Shown piece by piece: positions 34,126-43,759 of a DNA stretch of 64,000 bases. Each line of letters begins with the position of its first letter. Within the stretch, counting starts at the first letter, position 1. The notes beneath the pieces are model-generated. The model worked only from the letters and a program-made list of their open reading frames with translations, ran no database searches and was not told the DNA's origin. Source of the DNA: Fervidibacter sinensis (GTDB taxonomy: Bacteria > Armatimonadota > Fervidibacteria > Fervidibacterales > Fervidibacteraceae); the NCBI GenBank assembly GCA_032161045.1, contig JAVHTH010000003.1. One strand, written 5' to 3'. Made by a program: the position numbers and the translations under genes.

Positions 34126-34752
34126 TCAAGATTGCTCCTTCAGCCTTTGCTCCAACTCGGCTACACGGCGCTCCAACTCTTCTCGCTTTTGCCTTTCCCT
34201 TTCCAACGCCTCCTTTGGCGACAAAATCTCGTTCCCTTTAAGATCAGCCATGCGAACTTTTTGCCCATCAATCCAAACCTTGACGCCCAAACTTTCTAAA
34301 ATTGCTTCGCGAACTTGCCTTATTTCCTCGCCTTTCGCCAACCTACAAAACCAGAGTTTCATTGGATAAGACGGTATGGCTTCAACGACCAAATAATCTT
34401 TCACACCCATCGCTGCATAAAACGCTGCCTTCTCGCTCAATGCTTCGCCAAGAGATTTAGGACTAACGGCAACCTCAATGATCGCAACAGGAGCATCTCC
34501 GTCTTCGGGAACTCTGTAAACCAACCCTATGCTCTCAAGGGGCGGAGTTCTTCCAACCACAACAGCAAGATCTGGCGCATATTGCTTACCTCCAAATCGG
34601 AAAAACAAGTCGCGGAAAACAACTGCATTGGTTAGACCCTTTGTGGCTTCTCTGAGCAGGTCTTCAATTTGTCTGACATTTTCGTTGTGCCAAGGGCTTT
34701 CTGGCATTTTTTCCTCAAGCACCTCCGCTTCAATGACGGCGGTGTTGACCAT
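34126..34752 (-). CDS. Uma2-family (DUF820) putative endonuclease
   Basis: 208 residues. YAPDLAVVVG and PVAIIEVAVSPKSL...EKAAFYAAMGVKDYLVV form the PD-(D/E)xK core of the Uma2 family, followed by a long coiled coil at ~165-205. Such proteins occur in many copies in bacteria, often linked to mobile elements; role unclear. AGGAGGTG precedes the ATG. Confidence 0.85.
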   Translation of the reverse strand: MVNTAVIEAEVLEEKMPESPWHNENVRQIEDLLREATKGLTNAVVFRDLFFRFGGKQYAPDLAVVVGRTPPLESIGLVYRVPEDGDAPVAIIEVAVSPKSLGEALSEKAAFYAAMGVKDYLVVEAIPSYPMKLWFCRLAKGEEIRQVREAILESLGVKVWIDGQKVRMADLKGNEILSPKEALERERQKREELERRVAELEQRLKEQS

Positions 34753-34854
34753 ATCGCAGCACCTCCTGTAAGGCGCTTACCCTGTCCAAAAGTTTGCCAC
34801 GCTGTGCTACATTTTTGTGCGGGAACGAAAAATCGCGAGGGGAGGCGGTAAAGA

Positions 34855-37587
34855 ATGGCTGCTTGGCAGGATGTTTTTGGAGCAAAGGATACAATTCAGG
34901 TTGGGAATAAAACGGTGACAATTTACCGCCTGAATCGGTTGCAAGAGTTAGGCATTGCTGAAATCGCGCGTCTGCCTTATTCAATTCGTGTCCTGCTTGA
35001 AAACCTTCTCCGCCATTGTGACGGCTACATTGTCACTGAAGACGATGTGAAAGCATTGGCGAATTGGCAACCGAAACCTCCCGACCGCGAGATTGCCTTC
35101 ATGCCTGCTCGCGTTCTATTGCAGGATTTTACGGGGGTCCCGTGTGTCGTTGACCTTGCCGCAATGCGGGCGGCGGTGGCGAGACTTGGGGGCGACCCCA
35201 AACGGGTTAACCCTCTCGTTCCAGTTGATCTGGTCATTGACCACTCGGTTCAGGTTGACTATTTCGGGACCTCGGACGCATTCGCTTTGAATGTCGCAAA
35301 AGAATATGAGCGCAATGCTGAACGCTACACGCTTTTAAAGTGGGCTCAACAAGCCTTCCAAAACTTCCGTGTCGTCCCACCGGGAACGGGCATCATCCAT
35401 CAGGTCAACTTGGAGTATTTGGCAAAAGTGGTGCAGACAGCCGAACGAGACGGTGAAGTCGTCGCATTTCCTGACACCTTAGTTGGCACAGACTCACACA
35501 CGACAATGATCAACGGATTGGGTGTTTTGGGTTGGGGTGTCGGTGGCATTGAAGCGGAAGCGGTTATGCTTGGTCAACCTTACTATATGCGCATCCCGGA
35601 AGTCGTCGGTGTTCGTTTGGTCGGAGAGTTTCCCGAAGGCGTGACGGCAACGGACTTAGTGTTGACAGTTACTCACTTGCTCCGCAAAAAAGGCGTCGTT
35701 GACAAGTTCGTGGAATTCTTTGGACCAAGTTTGAAGTTGCTGAGTTTGCCTGACCGAGCAACTATCGCCAACATGGCGCCCGAATATGGAGCAACTTGCG
35801 GCTTCTTCCCCGTTGATGAAGAGACGCTTGCCTATCTGAGATTCACAGGAAGATCCGAGGAACATGTTGAGTTGGTAGAGCGCTATTGCAAAGAGCAAGG
35901 CTTATTCTACGATGAAAGCGTTGAACCAACTTACAGCGATGTTTTGGAAGTTGACCTATCGCAACTTGAGCCGACAATGGCGGGACCGCGCCGACCCCAT
36001 GACATGGTTCGGCTTAAAGAAGTCAAACGGCAATTCTGGGAAGTCTTGCCGACGATGTTGCCGAAGAAGACGGAAAGTGAAGCAGGGGCAACGCAAGAGC
36101 AAATCAAACCCCAAGTTTGGGTCAGCCTTGACGGTCAACAATTCGCGCTCACTCACGGCAGCGTCGTCATCGCTTCAATTACCAGTTGCACTAACACATC
36201 CAACCCAACCGTCTTAATCGGTGCAGGCTTGTTGGCTCGCAATGCGGTCAAGAAAGGTTTGCAGGTTAAGCCTTGGGTGAAAACGAGTTTGTCTCCCGGT
36301 TCGCAAGTCGTGGTGGATTACCTTGAGAGTGCGGGTTTGATGCCATACCTTGAAGCATTACGCTTCCACCTTGTCGGCTTCGGTTGTATGACTTGCATTG
36401 GCAATAGCGGTCCTTTGCCAGAGCCAATTGCCAATGCTATCAAGGAAAACGGTTTGGTCACGGTCGCAGTGTTAAGTGGCAACCGCAATTTTGAAGCGCG
36501 AGTTCACCCCCTTGTTCGCGCCAACTACCTTGCATCACCCATGCTTGTCGTCGCTTACGCTTTGGCTGGTCGCATTGACATTGACTTTGAGACCGAGCCA
36601 ATTGATTATACGCCTAACGGAGAGCCAGTTTACTTACGAGACATTTGGCCGAGCGCTGAAGAAATTCGCCGCACCATCCAGAAAGCGCTTAAGGCTCAAA
36701 TGTTCCGCAAGCGATACTCTAAAGTCTTCGTTGGCGATGAACGATGGCGCAAATTGCCTGCACCGAAAGGGGATTTGTTCGCGTTTGACCCTGCCTCAAC
36801 TTACATCAAAGAGCCTCCGTTCTTTACCGATTTCACCCTTGAACCGCCTCCGCTCCAAGACATCAAAGGTGCACGGGTTTTGGTAGTTTTGGGTGACAGC
36901 ATCACAACCGACCACATTTCGCCCGCTGGAAACATTCCGCCTGATAGTCCTGCTGGTCGTTACTTGATTGAGCATGGCGTTGAGCCAAAAGACTTCAACA
37001 ACTATGGGGCGCGAAGAGGCAACCATGAAGTCATGATGAGAGGAACCTTCGCAAATGTCAGGCTTCGTAATTTGCTCATACCTGACCGAGAAGGTGGATG
37101 GACAGTTTACTTTGGAGACACAGAGCAGGGGACGAGGGAAGTGATGACGATTTACGATGCAGCGATGCGATACAAGGAACGGGGAGTCCCATTGATGGTC
37201 ATTGGGGGCAAGGAGTATGGCAGCGGCAGTTCACGCGACTGGGCTGCGAAGGGACCGGCTTTGTTGGGGGTTAAAGCGGTCATCGCGGAAACCTTTGAAC
37301 GAATTCACCGAAGCAACCTCATCGGCATGGGCATATTGCCTTTGCAATTCAAGCCCGGAGAAAACCGCGAAACTCTCGGTTTGACGGGTGAAGAGGTATT
37401 TGACATTGAAGGCATCGCTGAAGGGTTGCACCCGCGCAAGGAGTTGACCGTTCGCGCTCGCAAACCCGATGGCAGCGAAATCACCTTCACAGTTATCGCT
37501 CGCCTTGACACCCCTATTGAAGTTGACTACTACCGACACGGTGGCATCTTGCCTTATGTGTTGAGGAAAATTGTCAAGGGCGAATGA
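34855..37587 (+). CDS. acnA: Aconitate hydratase
   Basis: 910 residues, the length of bacterial AcnA/IRP-type aconitases. It converts citrate to isocitrate in the TCA cycle. Cysteines for the 4Fe-4S cluster are seen in SCTNTSNP and GCMTCIGNSGP; TDSHTTMING, GDSITTDHISPAG and GSSRDWAAKGP are the substrate-binding blocks. GGAGGCGGT precedes the ATG. The next gene starts 21 bases on. Confidence 0.95.
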   Translation: MAAWQDVFGAKDTIQVGNKTVTIYRLNRLQELGIAEIARLPYSIRVLLENLLRHCDGYIVTEDDVKALANWQPKPPDREIAFMPARVLLQDFTGVPCVVDLAAMRAAVARLGGDPKRVNPLVPVDLVIDHSVQVDYFGTSDAFALNVAKEYERNAERYTLLKWAQQAFQNFRVVPPGTGIIHQVNLEYLAKVVQTAERDGEVVAFPDTLVGTDSHTTMINGLGVLGWGVGGIEAEAVMLGQPYYMRIPEVVGVRLVGEFPEGVTATDLVLTVTHLLRKKGVVDKFVEFFGPSLKLLSLPDRATIANMAPEYGATCGFFPVDEETLAYLRFTGRSEEHVELVERYCKEQGLFYDESVEPTYSDVLEVDLSQLEPTMAGPRRPHDMVRLKEVKRQFWEVLPTMLPKKTESEAGATQEQIKPQVWVSLDGQQFALTHGSVVIASITSCTNTSNPTVLIGAGLLARNAVKKGLQVKPWVKTSLSPGSQVVVDYLESAGLMPYLEALRFHLVGFGCMTCIGNSGPLPEPIANAIKENGLVTVAVLSGNRNFEARVHPLVRANYLASPMLVVAYALAGRIDIDFETEPIDYTPNGEPVYLRDIWPSAEEIRRTIQKALKAQMFRKRYSKVFVGDERWRKLPAPKGDLFAFDPASTYIKEPPFFTDFTLEPPPLQDIKGARVLVVLGDSITTDHISPAGNIPPDSPAGRYLIEHGVEPKDFNNYGARRGNHEVMMRGTFANVRLRNLLIPDREGGWTVYFGDTEQGTREVMTIYDAAMRYKERGVPLMVIGGKEYGSGSSRDWAAKGPALLGVKAVIAETFERIHRSNLIGMGILPLQFKPGENRETLGLTGEEVFDIEGIAEGLHPRKELTVRARKPDGSEITFTVIARLDTPIEVDYYRHGGILPYVLRKIVKGE

Positions 37588-37608
37588 ACAAAATCGGAGG
37601 TGGACGGA

Positions 37609-38139
37609 ATGGCTCGGTTACAAGGTCGCAAAGTCGCTGTGTTCGTTGAGGACCTTTACGAAAACTTGGAACTTTGGTATCCAGTGCTTAGGTTGCGGGA
37701 AGAAGGGGCAGAGGTTGTTATTGTCGGACCGAAGGCGGGTGAAACTTACAAGAGCAAGGAAGGATATCCCGCCAAAGCGGACAAGTCTGCTGATGAGGTA
37801 AGTGCCGATGAGTTTGATGCTGTGATCGTTCCCGGCGGTTACGCACCAGACAGGATGCGCCGACACCAGTCAATGGTTAAGTTAGTGCGTGAGGCTTTTG
37901 AGAAGGGCAAAATTGTTGCTGCGATTTGTCATGGCGGTTGGATGCTCGCTGAAGCCGACATCGTTCGCGGGAAAACTGTCACAAGTTTCTTCGCCATAAA
38001 AACTGACCTTGTCAACGCCGGTGCAAATTGGGTTGATAAGGAAGTTGTCAGAGATGGCAACATTATTACATCGCGGGTCCCGTCCGATTTGCCCGCTTTC
38101 ATGAAAGCGATAATTGAAGCCTTGACAGAAACAAAATAA
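37609..38139 (+). CDS. DJ-1/PfpI-family protein
   Basis: 176 residues. AAICHGGWML holds the nucleophile Cys followed by His, and VEDLYENLEL the conserved Glu. Family members act as intracellular proteases, glyoxalases or deglycases. VPGGYAPDRMRRH is the family's oxyanion-region loop. GGAGGTGG precedes ATG 37609. Confidence 0.85.
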   Translation: MARLQGRKVAVFVEDLYENLELWYPVLRLREEGAEVVIVGPKAGETYKSKEGYPAKADKSADEVSADEFDAVIVPGGYAPDRMRRHQSMVKLVREAFEKGKIVAAICHGGWMLAEADIVRGKTVTSFFAIKTDLVNAGANWVDKEVVRDGNIITSRVPSDLPAFMKAIIEALTETK

Positions 38140-38164
38140 GCGCTGAAGGAAGGAGGCATGCACT

Positions 38165-39628
38165 TTGCCCGAGCCTTTGCTGAAGGAACTTAGCAAACCG
38201 GGACGAATAGGCATATTGCTACCGGAACCCGATGTTCCCACCAAGCCCCTTGACGAATTACTCGGTTGCGAGAACCTTCGCTCTGAGCCGCCGCCCTTGC
38301 CCGAAGTTGACCAACCGACCGTCGTCAGGCATTTTGTTCGGCTCTCGCAACTTAACTACAGCGTTGACACCCACTTCTATCCGCTCGGTTCGTGCACGAT
38401 GAAGTTCAATCCGAAGGTCAACGAGGAAGTAGCAAAATTGCCCGGCTTTGCCTTTCTCCACCCGCTTCAAGACGAGGAGACGGTGCAAGGGATTTTGAGG
38501 CTGATGAAGGAACTTGAGCAAATGTTATGCGAGATTGGCGGCATGGATGCTTGTACCCTCCAAGGTGCTGCAGGCGCTCAAGGTGAGTTCATCGGGCTGT
38601 TGCTTGTTCGGGCTTGGCATAGGCACAACGGTGAAGAGGAAAAGAGAACGAGGATTATCGTCCCGGATTCCGCTCACGGGACAAATCCTGCGAGTGCTGC
38701 GAGGTGTGGTTTCACCGTTGAGAGCGTGCCAAGTGGTCCTGACGGTTGCATTGATCTCAATGCCCTTGAGAAGGCACTTCAACCTGACAAAAACGGTCAA
38801 TTGCCGGCAGCGGTCATGGTGACGAACCCGAACACTCTGGGGAAGTTTGAGCGAGAAATTGTCAAGGTGGCTGAAATAACCCACGAGGCGGGTGCTTTGC
38901 TTTACTATGACGGCGCAAATCTGAATGCCATCATGGGCAAAGCCAAACCGGGCGATATGGGTTGTGACATTATGCACTTCAACTTGCACAAAACTTTCAG
39001 CACACCGCACGGCGGCGGGGGTCCCGGCTCAGGTCCGGTCGCCGTCAAGGCTTTCCTTGAACCGTTTTTGCCCATCCCTGTCATTGAGGAACGAGATGGC
39101 AAGTTGCGACTTTCTTACGACCGTCCCTTTTCTGTTGGCAGGGTCCACAGTTTTTACGGCAATGTGCTCGTTGCAGTCAAAGCCTACGCATACATACTGA
39201 GCATGGGCGCGAATGGTCTGACGAAAGTCGCCGAGGATGCTGTGCTTAACGCCAATTACTTGATGCACAAATTGGCTCAAATTTTCCCTGTCGCTTTCCC
39301 AGGGCTGTGCAAACATGAGTTCGTTTTGAGCCTGAAGCAATTCAAACGCGAAACGGGTGTCAGAACTTGGGACATCGCAAAGCGTTTGCTTGATTACGGC
39401 TTTTACGCACCGACCGTTTATTTCCCCATCACGGTTGAAGAAGCGATGATGGTTGAACCGACCGAGACTGAGAGCAAAGAAACTTTGGATGCATTTGTGG
39501 AGGCTTTAAGATCTATCGCTGAAGAGGCTCGTGAAAATCCGCAACTGGTTCAGTCTGCACCTCACAAAACTCCCGTATCTCGTTTGGACGAGGCGAAGGC
39601 TGCAAGAGAGTTGAGAGTCCGGTGGTGA
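38165..39628 (+). CDS. gcvPB: Glycine dehydrogenase (decarboxylating) subunit 2
   Basis: 487 residues, TTG start with AAGGAGG upstream. It is the C-terminal half of P-protein as found in two-subunit forms. NLHKTFSTPHGGGGPGSGPV carries the PLP-lysine. With subunit 1 (not in the window) it decarboxylates glycine and passes aminomethyl to GcvH. No glycine riboswitch is seen upstream. Confidence 0.95.
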   Translation: MPEPLLKELSKPGRIGILLPEPDVPTKPLDELLGCENLRSEPPPLPEVDQPTVVRHFVRLSQLNYSVDTHFYPLGSCTMKFNPKVNEEVAKLPGFAFLHPLQDEETVQGILRLMKELEQMLCEIGGMDACTLQGAAGAQGEFIGLLLVRAWHRHNGEEEKRTRIIVPDSAHGTNPASAARCGFTVESVPSGPDGCIDLNALEKALQPDKNGQLPAAVMVTNPNTLGKFEREIVKVAEITHEAGALLYYDGANLNAIMGKAKPGDMGCDIMHFNLHKTFSTPHGGGGPGSGPVAVKAFLEPFLPIPVIEERDGKLRLSYDRPFSVGRVHSFYGNVLVAVKAYAYILSMGANGLTKVAEDAVLNANYLMHKLAQIFPVAFPGLCKHEFVLSLKQFKRETGVRTWDIAKRLLDYGFYAPTVYFPITVEEAMMVEPTETESKETLDAFVEALRSIAEEARENPQLVQSAPHKTPVSRLDEAKAARELRVRW

Positions 39629-39735
39629 GAAAGTAAACTTCCTTGTGACTCGGTAACTTGCATCCTTGACGATCACCGTTGCTGTCTCCAAGATTGCTTC
39701 TGTGGGTCGCACTTGAAAAAATGGGGGTGCCAAAA

Positions 39736-40551
39736 GTGAGATGGGGGTTCGTGGCGTTCCCAAAACCACCGGAGGACTACCTTGACTTCGCAGTTGAGCA
39801 CGGGTTTAAACACATGGAAATTGACCTGTTCAATTCGCAGCAGTGGCTGAGCAGGTTCCACGCTGCCCGCATCCGTTCGCTTCGCCAACAAATTGAAATG
39901 AGGGGGTTGACAGTTAGTTTCCATACGCCCTATTCGCTGAATTTGGCTGACTTTTTACCGGAAATTAGAACCGCTGCTGTCCGATATGCTGAGCGTTTGC
40001 TTCAAGTGGCGAACGATTTGGGGGCTGAATGGGTGACCGTTCATCCGGGATATGGACTTGGCATTCCGACGCTTGAATGGGTTCGCGCGAAGGCAATGGA
40101 TGAACTGAAACGCTCCCTTGACAGATTGATACCCATTGCGGAACGGCTCAATGTCCCTTTGGCATTGGAAAACCTTGTCCCCGTTTTCCCCGAAAGCGAA
40201 GTTGTCTTTTTGTTGGACAGTGCGGAGGAACTAAAGCGGCTTTTGAACGAGTATCCTTCACCTGCGTTAAAGGTGTGCATTGATGTTGGGCATGCAGAGG
40301 TTTCGGAAGGTTTCCATGCTTTTTGGGCTGTCGCAAAAGAGCGTTGTGTCGCATTGCACATGCACGACAACAACTCCCACATAGACCTTCACCTCGTTCC
40401 GGGAAACGGCAACATAGACTGGCGTAAAATCCTTTCAACGCTCCGCGAAGATGATTTTCAAGGTGCGGTCAATGTGGAGTTATTTTTGGACGAGCACAAG
40501 GTCGCCGCGAAACGGTATCTGGAGAGGATTTGGGAAAGCATAGGCGATTGA
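39736..40551 (+). CDS. Xylose isomerase-like TIM-barrel sugar phosphate isomerase/epimerase
   Basis: About 271 residues. TVHPGYG, LALENLVP, KVCIDVGHAEV, ALHMHDNNSHIDLHLVPGNGNIDW and VNVELFL supply the metal-binding Glu/His/Asp set of the AP-endonuclease-2-like family. The substrate is unknown. GTG 39736 has GGGGGTG upstream; ATG 39721 is the alternative. It follows gcvPB by ~107 bases. Confidence 0.8.
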   Translation: MRWGFVAFPKPPEDYLDFAVEHGFKHMEIDLFNSQQWLSRFHAARIRSLRQQIEMRGLTVSFHTPYSLNLADFLPEIRTAAVRYAERLLQVANDLGAEWVTVHPGYGLGIPTLEWVRAKAMDELKRSLDRLIPIAERLNVPLALENLVPVFPESEVVFLLDSAEELKRLLNEYPSPALKVCIDVGHAEVSEGFHAFWAVAKERCVALHMHDNNSHIDLHLVPGNGNIDWRKILSTLREDDFQGAVNVELFLDEHKVAAKRYLERIWESIGD

Positions 40552-40562
40552 AGTTCCAACAA

Positions 40563-40591
40563 TTGACAGCGGTTGATGAAGGGGCTATCCT
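40563..40591 (+). promoter_or_regulatory. Promoter of the nfeD-slipin operon
   Basis: TTGACA, 17-base spacer, TATCCT: a good sigma-70 match, 33 bases before the nfeD-like start. Confidence 0.6.
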
Positions 40592-40624
40592 GTTTAATGG
40601 CACAAAAGTTGCCAAAGGAAGGCG

Positions 40625-41974
40625 ATGTCCATGCGCAAGTTGGGCGTTGTTATAGCATTGGTTTCTTTGAGTGCGATGCTTTCCGCTCAACCTTCTCGCC
40701 CGCATGTGTGCTATGTGGTGCTCAAAGATGTAGTTGTCAACCCGAGCCTTAAAGATTTCCTCCAACGAGCCATTGAGGAGGCTCAGAACGATAACGCTGA
40801 GTGCTTGGTTGTTCAAATCACGACGCCCGGCGGCATGGTTGACAGCATGCAGGAGATTGTTCGGCTGTTTTTGAACTCACCCGTCCCTATCGTGACTTTC
40901 GTCGCGCCAAGGGGTGGGAACGCGGATTCAGCAGGGACTTTCATCGTCATGGCTGGGCACATCGCTGCAATGGCTCCAGCATCGCGAATTGGTGCAGCCC
41001 ATCCAATCATAATGCCCATCGCACCCGTTTCACCCGGTGGGGAAGAGCGAGGACCTTCGGAGTCGGAACGAGTCATGCTTGAAAAAGTCACAAACGCTGT
41101 TGTCGGAACTATCAAAGCCATTGCTGAGGAGAGGGAACGAAACACAAAATGGGCTGAAAAGATGGTGCGGGAGAGTGCTGTCTTGACCGCTCGCGAAGCC
41201 GTAGCGCAAAAAGTCGTGGACTTAGTGGCAGAAGACATCTACGATTTGCTTCAAAAGATTGATGGACGAAAGGTCAGGACTGTGGCAGGGCTGAAGACAC
41301 TGCGCACAAAGGACGCTTTCTTGCATGAGTTTCGGATGACTCCCAAGGAAAGGTTCTTGCACTTCCTTTCAAACCCGAGTGTCGCTTACTTGTTGCTCCT
41401 GATCGCTATGCTCGGTTTCATCATGGAGATTTACAATCCCGGCGCAATTTTACCCATCACTGTTGGCGTCATCGCGTTTATCTTGTTCCTTTTCTCTGCA
41501 GCGTTGTTGCCAGTGAATGTCGTTGGTGTGCTGCTGATTTTGGCTGCAGCGGCATTTTTCATTGCGGAGTTGTTCGTTACCAGTCACGGCGTCTTAGCAG
41601 CCTTTGGAGTTATTGCACTTTTGCTTGGAGGTTATATGCTGTTTCCAGAACCGGGAGCGATGCCGCCAAACTTCTACGCTTACATCAAAGTTGCTCCCGG
41701 AACCTTAGTGGGTGCGGGGCTGATTACCGGTGGGTTAATGATTGCAGCGTTAGTCGCTGTAATCCGTGCACAGAAGAGAGAACCTGTCGTGGGACAGGAG
41801 TGGTTGGTCGGTCAAGTCGGTGAAGCGAGAACTGATCTGGCTCCAATCGGGACAGTTTTTGTCGGTGGAACTTGGTGGACGGCTGAAGCCGTTGACGGCG
41901 AAATTAAAGCGGGCGAAAAGGTTGAAGTCGTAGCGATGGAAGGATTGAGGCTTAAGGTCAGGAAAAAGCCGTAA
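40625..41974 (+). CDS. nfeD: NfeD-type membrane serine protease
   Basis: 449 residues. Signal peptide 1-20, then a ClpP-like domain with LVVQITTPGG and the Ser in SAGTFIVMAG; the Lys in RNTKWAEKMVRES is a likely general base, as in archaeal 1510-N proteases. Four spans at ~245-345 and a C-terminal OB-fold (GQVGEARTDLAPIGTVFVGG) complete the long NfeD architecture. It pairs with the slipin encoded 17 bases downstream. Confidence 0.9.
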   Translation: MSMRKLGVVIALVSLSAMLSAQPSRPHVCYVVLKDVVVNPSLKDFLQRAIEEAQNDNAECLVVQITTPGGMVDSMQEIVRLFLNSPVPIVTFVAPRGGNADSAGTFIVMAGHIAAMAPASRIGAAHPIIMPIAPVSPGGEERGPSESERVMLEKVTNAVVGTIKAIAEERERNTKWAEKMVRESAVLTAREAVAQKVVDLVAEDIYDLLQKIDGRKVRTVAGLKTLRTKDAFLHEFRMTPKERFLHFLSNPSVAYLLLLIAMLGFIMEIYNPGAILPITVGVIAFILFLFSAALLPVNVVGVLLILAAAAFFIAELFVTSHGVLAAFGVIALLLGGYMLFPEPGAMPPNFYAYIKVAPGTLVGAGLITGGLMIAALVAVIRAQKREPVVGQEWLVGQVGEARTDLAPIGTVFVGGTWWTAEAVDGEIKAGEKVEVVAMEGLRLKVRKKP

Positions 41975-41991
41975 AGGAGGAGTGATTGATA

Positions 41992-42780
41992 ATGCCGAAA
42001 GAGTTGGTGGTGCAGTTGGGTGCGTTCGTCATCGTCTTGGTGCTTGTGCTTATTTCGCAATCAATCAGAATCGTGCAGGAATGGGAACGAGGCGTCGTCT
42101 TTCGCTTGGGGAGGTTCGTTCGCGTAACAGGTCCCGGTATTCAGTTCATCATCCCGTTCATTGAGCGCATGATTAAAGTTGACATTCGCGTCTTCACCGT
42201 TGATGTCCCGAAGCAGGAAATCATCACAAAGGACAATGTGACTGTTCGCGTCAATGCTGTCGTTTACTTCCGCGTTATGGACCCGATGGCAGCGCTCACT
42301 CGCGTGGAAAACTACCTCTATGCAACTCAACAAGTATCACAAACCACTTTGCGGGATGTGGTGGGACAGAGCGAACTTGACGAATTGCTCGCTCACCGCG
42401 AGGAATTGAACCAACGACTTCAACGCATTATTGACGCCACGACAGACCCTTGGGGCATCAAAGTTGACATGGTTGCCATTAAGGATGTTGAGTTGCCAGA
42501 TGCGATGAAGCGGGCAATGGCGAGGCAAGCGGAAGCGGAGCGAGAGAGGCGCGCCAAAATCATACATGCGCAAGGTGAATTCCAAGCGGCTGAGACATTG
42601 GCTCAGGCTGCGGAAATCATGGGACGCCATCCGGGTTCTTTGCAGTTGCGCTTCTTGCAAACTTTGACCGAGGTCGCGACAGAGAGGAGCACCATCGTTG
42701 TTATGCCTGTGCCTATTGATATCTTGTCTGCCTTTATCACCGACCGAAGGCGGATTGAAGCCCTTCCGCCATCCGAATGA
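41992..42780 (+). CDS. Slipin (SPFH/band 7 membrane protein)
   Basis: 262 residues. N-terminal span at ~6-25, then VQEWERGVVFRLGRFVRVTGPGIQFIIPF and EIITKDNVTVRVNAVVYFRV of the SPFH domain, and a Glu/Arg/Ala coiled coil (RAMARQAEAERERRAKIIHAQGE). NfeD and slipin form a widespread operon pair in membrane quality control. AAGGAGGAG precedes the ATG. Confidence 0.9.
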   Translation: MPKELVVQLGAFVIVLVLVLISQSIRIVQEWERGVVFRLGRFVRVTGPGIQFIIPFIERMIKVDIRVFTVDVPKQEIITKDNVTVRVNAVVYFRVMDPMAALTRVENYLYATQQVSQTTLRDVVGQSELDELLAHREELNQRLQRIIDATTDPWGIKVDMVAIKDVELPDAMKRAMARQAEAERERRAKIIHAQGEFQAAETLAQAAEIMGRHPGSLQLRFLQTLTEVATERSTIVVMPVPIDILSAFITDRRRIEALPPSE

Positions 42781-42815
42781 AGGTCGCAAAATTATGACGG
42801 GGTGAGAAACGAAAG

Positions 42816-43229
42816 ATGTGGAAACCGCAAACCAAAGAAGCCGTTTTGAGGGAAGTCAGAATTAGGGAATGGCGCAAGCGAGTGGGAAGAAATGTCATCG
42901 CAACTTTAAAGTGGCTGTTTGCGACTCTCTTGAAAGGTGTAGTCGCGACTTCAGTTTGGCTGAGATGGCAATCGGCGAAAGTTGCTTGTGACCTTGAGGG
43001 AAGCAGGCTGCTAAGCCAACGCTACGACAAACTTTTGCGTTTGGGAGAAACCGTTTACGCGATGTATCGTGCAGGCGAAGTCTCTTGGCAAGCAATTGAA
43101 CCCCTTTGCCAAGAGTTGGAGGAAATTGACCGGAAATTGGACGCCGCAAAAACTTTGCCTTTGCAAGTTTTGCCATACGAGCCGGAAAGCGAACAGACTT
43201 TGCAAATAAGTGCTTCAGCATCTCAATAA
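42816..43229 (+). CDS. Hypothetical protein, possible membrane-associated
   Basis: 137 residues. A basic N-terminus (~1-28), a hydrophobic/aromatic stretch at ~30-52 (TLKWLFATLLKGVVATSVWLRW) and a helical rest. Third gene of the nfeD-slipin run, 35 bases after slipin. No family recognised. Confidence 0.5.
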   Translation: MWKPQTKEAVLREVRIREWRKRVGRNVIATLKWLFATLLKGVVATSVWLRWQSAKVACDLEGSRLLSQRYDKLLRLGETVYAMYRAGEVSWQAIEPLCQELEEIDRKLDAAKTLPLQVLPYEPESEQTLQISASASQ

Positions 43230-43245
43230 AGGAGGTTGGGTGCCA

Positions 43246-43749
43246 GTGGCTACTTTGGCAGAGGAAGTTCAAAGGCAATTGATCGCAACATTGGCACCCT
43301 ACATGGGTAAGGTGTCATTTGGAAACTTGAGGTTTCAAACATCCGAGTGGGCTGAGGGCGACAAAAAATATGTCAACATCGCAATCGTTTACGAAACGCC
43401 CGGCAGTTCCACAAACCAACTCAATATCACTGTAGATGAGACGGAAGGCATCCTAACCTTCGTTGACGGTGAAGCGGAGCGGCAAACCAAAAATATCAGC
43501 GAGGCAGTTCAGTTCGTTGAGGAGGCTGTCAGGAGCATTCCCGAGCGCCGGTTGGAACGGTTGCGCGAAACTGTGAGAAGGTGGGCTGGACAAGGGAGAA
43601 GCAGGGCGGAAGTTTTAGCAGAGTTGAACAGGCTGCTCCGCGCCGACTTAATTGGAGGCACAATCACCCACCACGAACTGAAAGCGACGATCCAATACTG
43701 CTTGCAATTGTTCAATGTCTCTTCGGAAGAGCGAGTGGAAACTCGGTGA
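43246..43749 (+). CDS. Hypothetical protein
   Basis: About 167 residues. N-terminal alpha/beta part (residues ~20-70 look like alternating strands, e.g. NIAIVYETPGSSTNQLNITVDET) then a helical part. AAAGGAGG favours GTG 43246; GTG 43240 also possible. It overlaps or abuts neighbours on both sides, so it is cotranscribed with pcm. Family not recognised. Confidence 0.5.
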   Translation: MATLAEEVQRQLIATLAPYMGKVSFGNLRFQTSEWAEGDKKYVNIAIVYETPGSSTNQLNITVDETEGILTFVDGEAERQTKNISEAVQFVEEAVRSIPERRLERLRETVRRWAGQGRSRAEVLAELNRLLRADLIGGTITHHELKATIQYCLQLFNVSSEERVETR

Positions 43750-43759
43750 GGCGAAAAGA

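Noticed and set aside
38100..38165. Possible glycine riboswitch before gcvPB
   Set aside because: Only about 25 bases separate it from the previous gene; no aptamer can fit.
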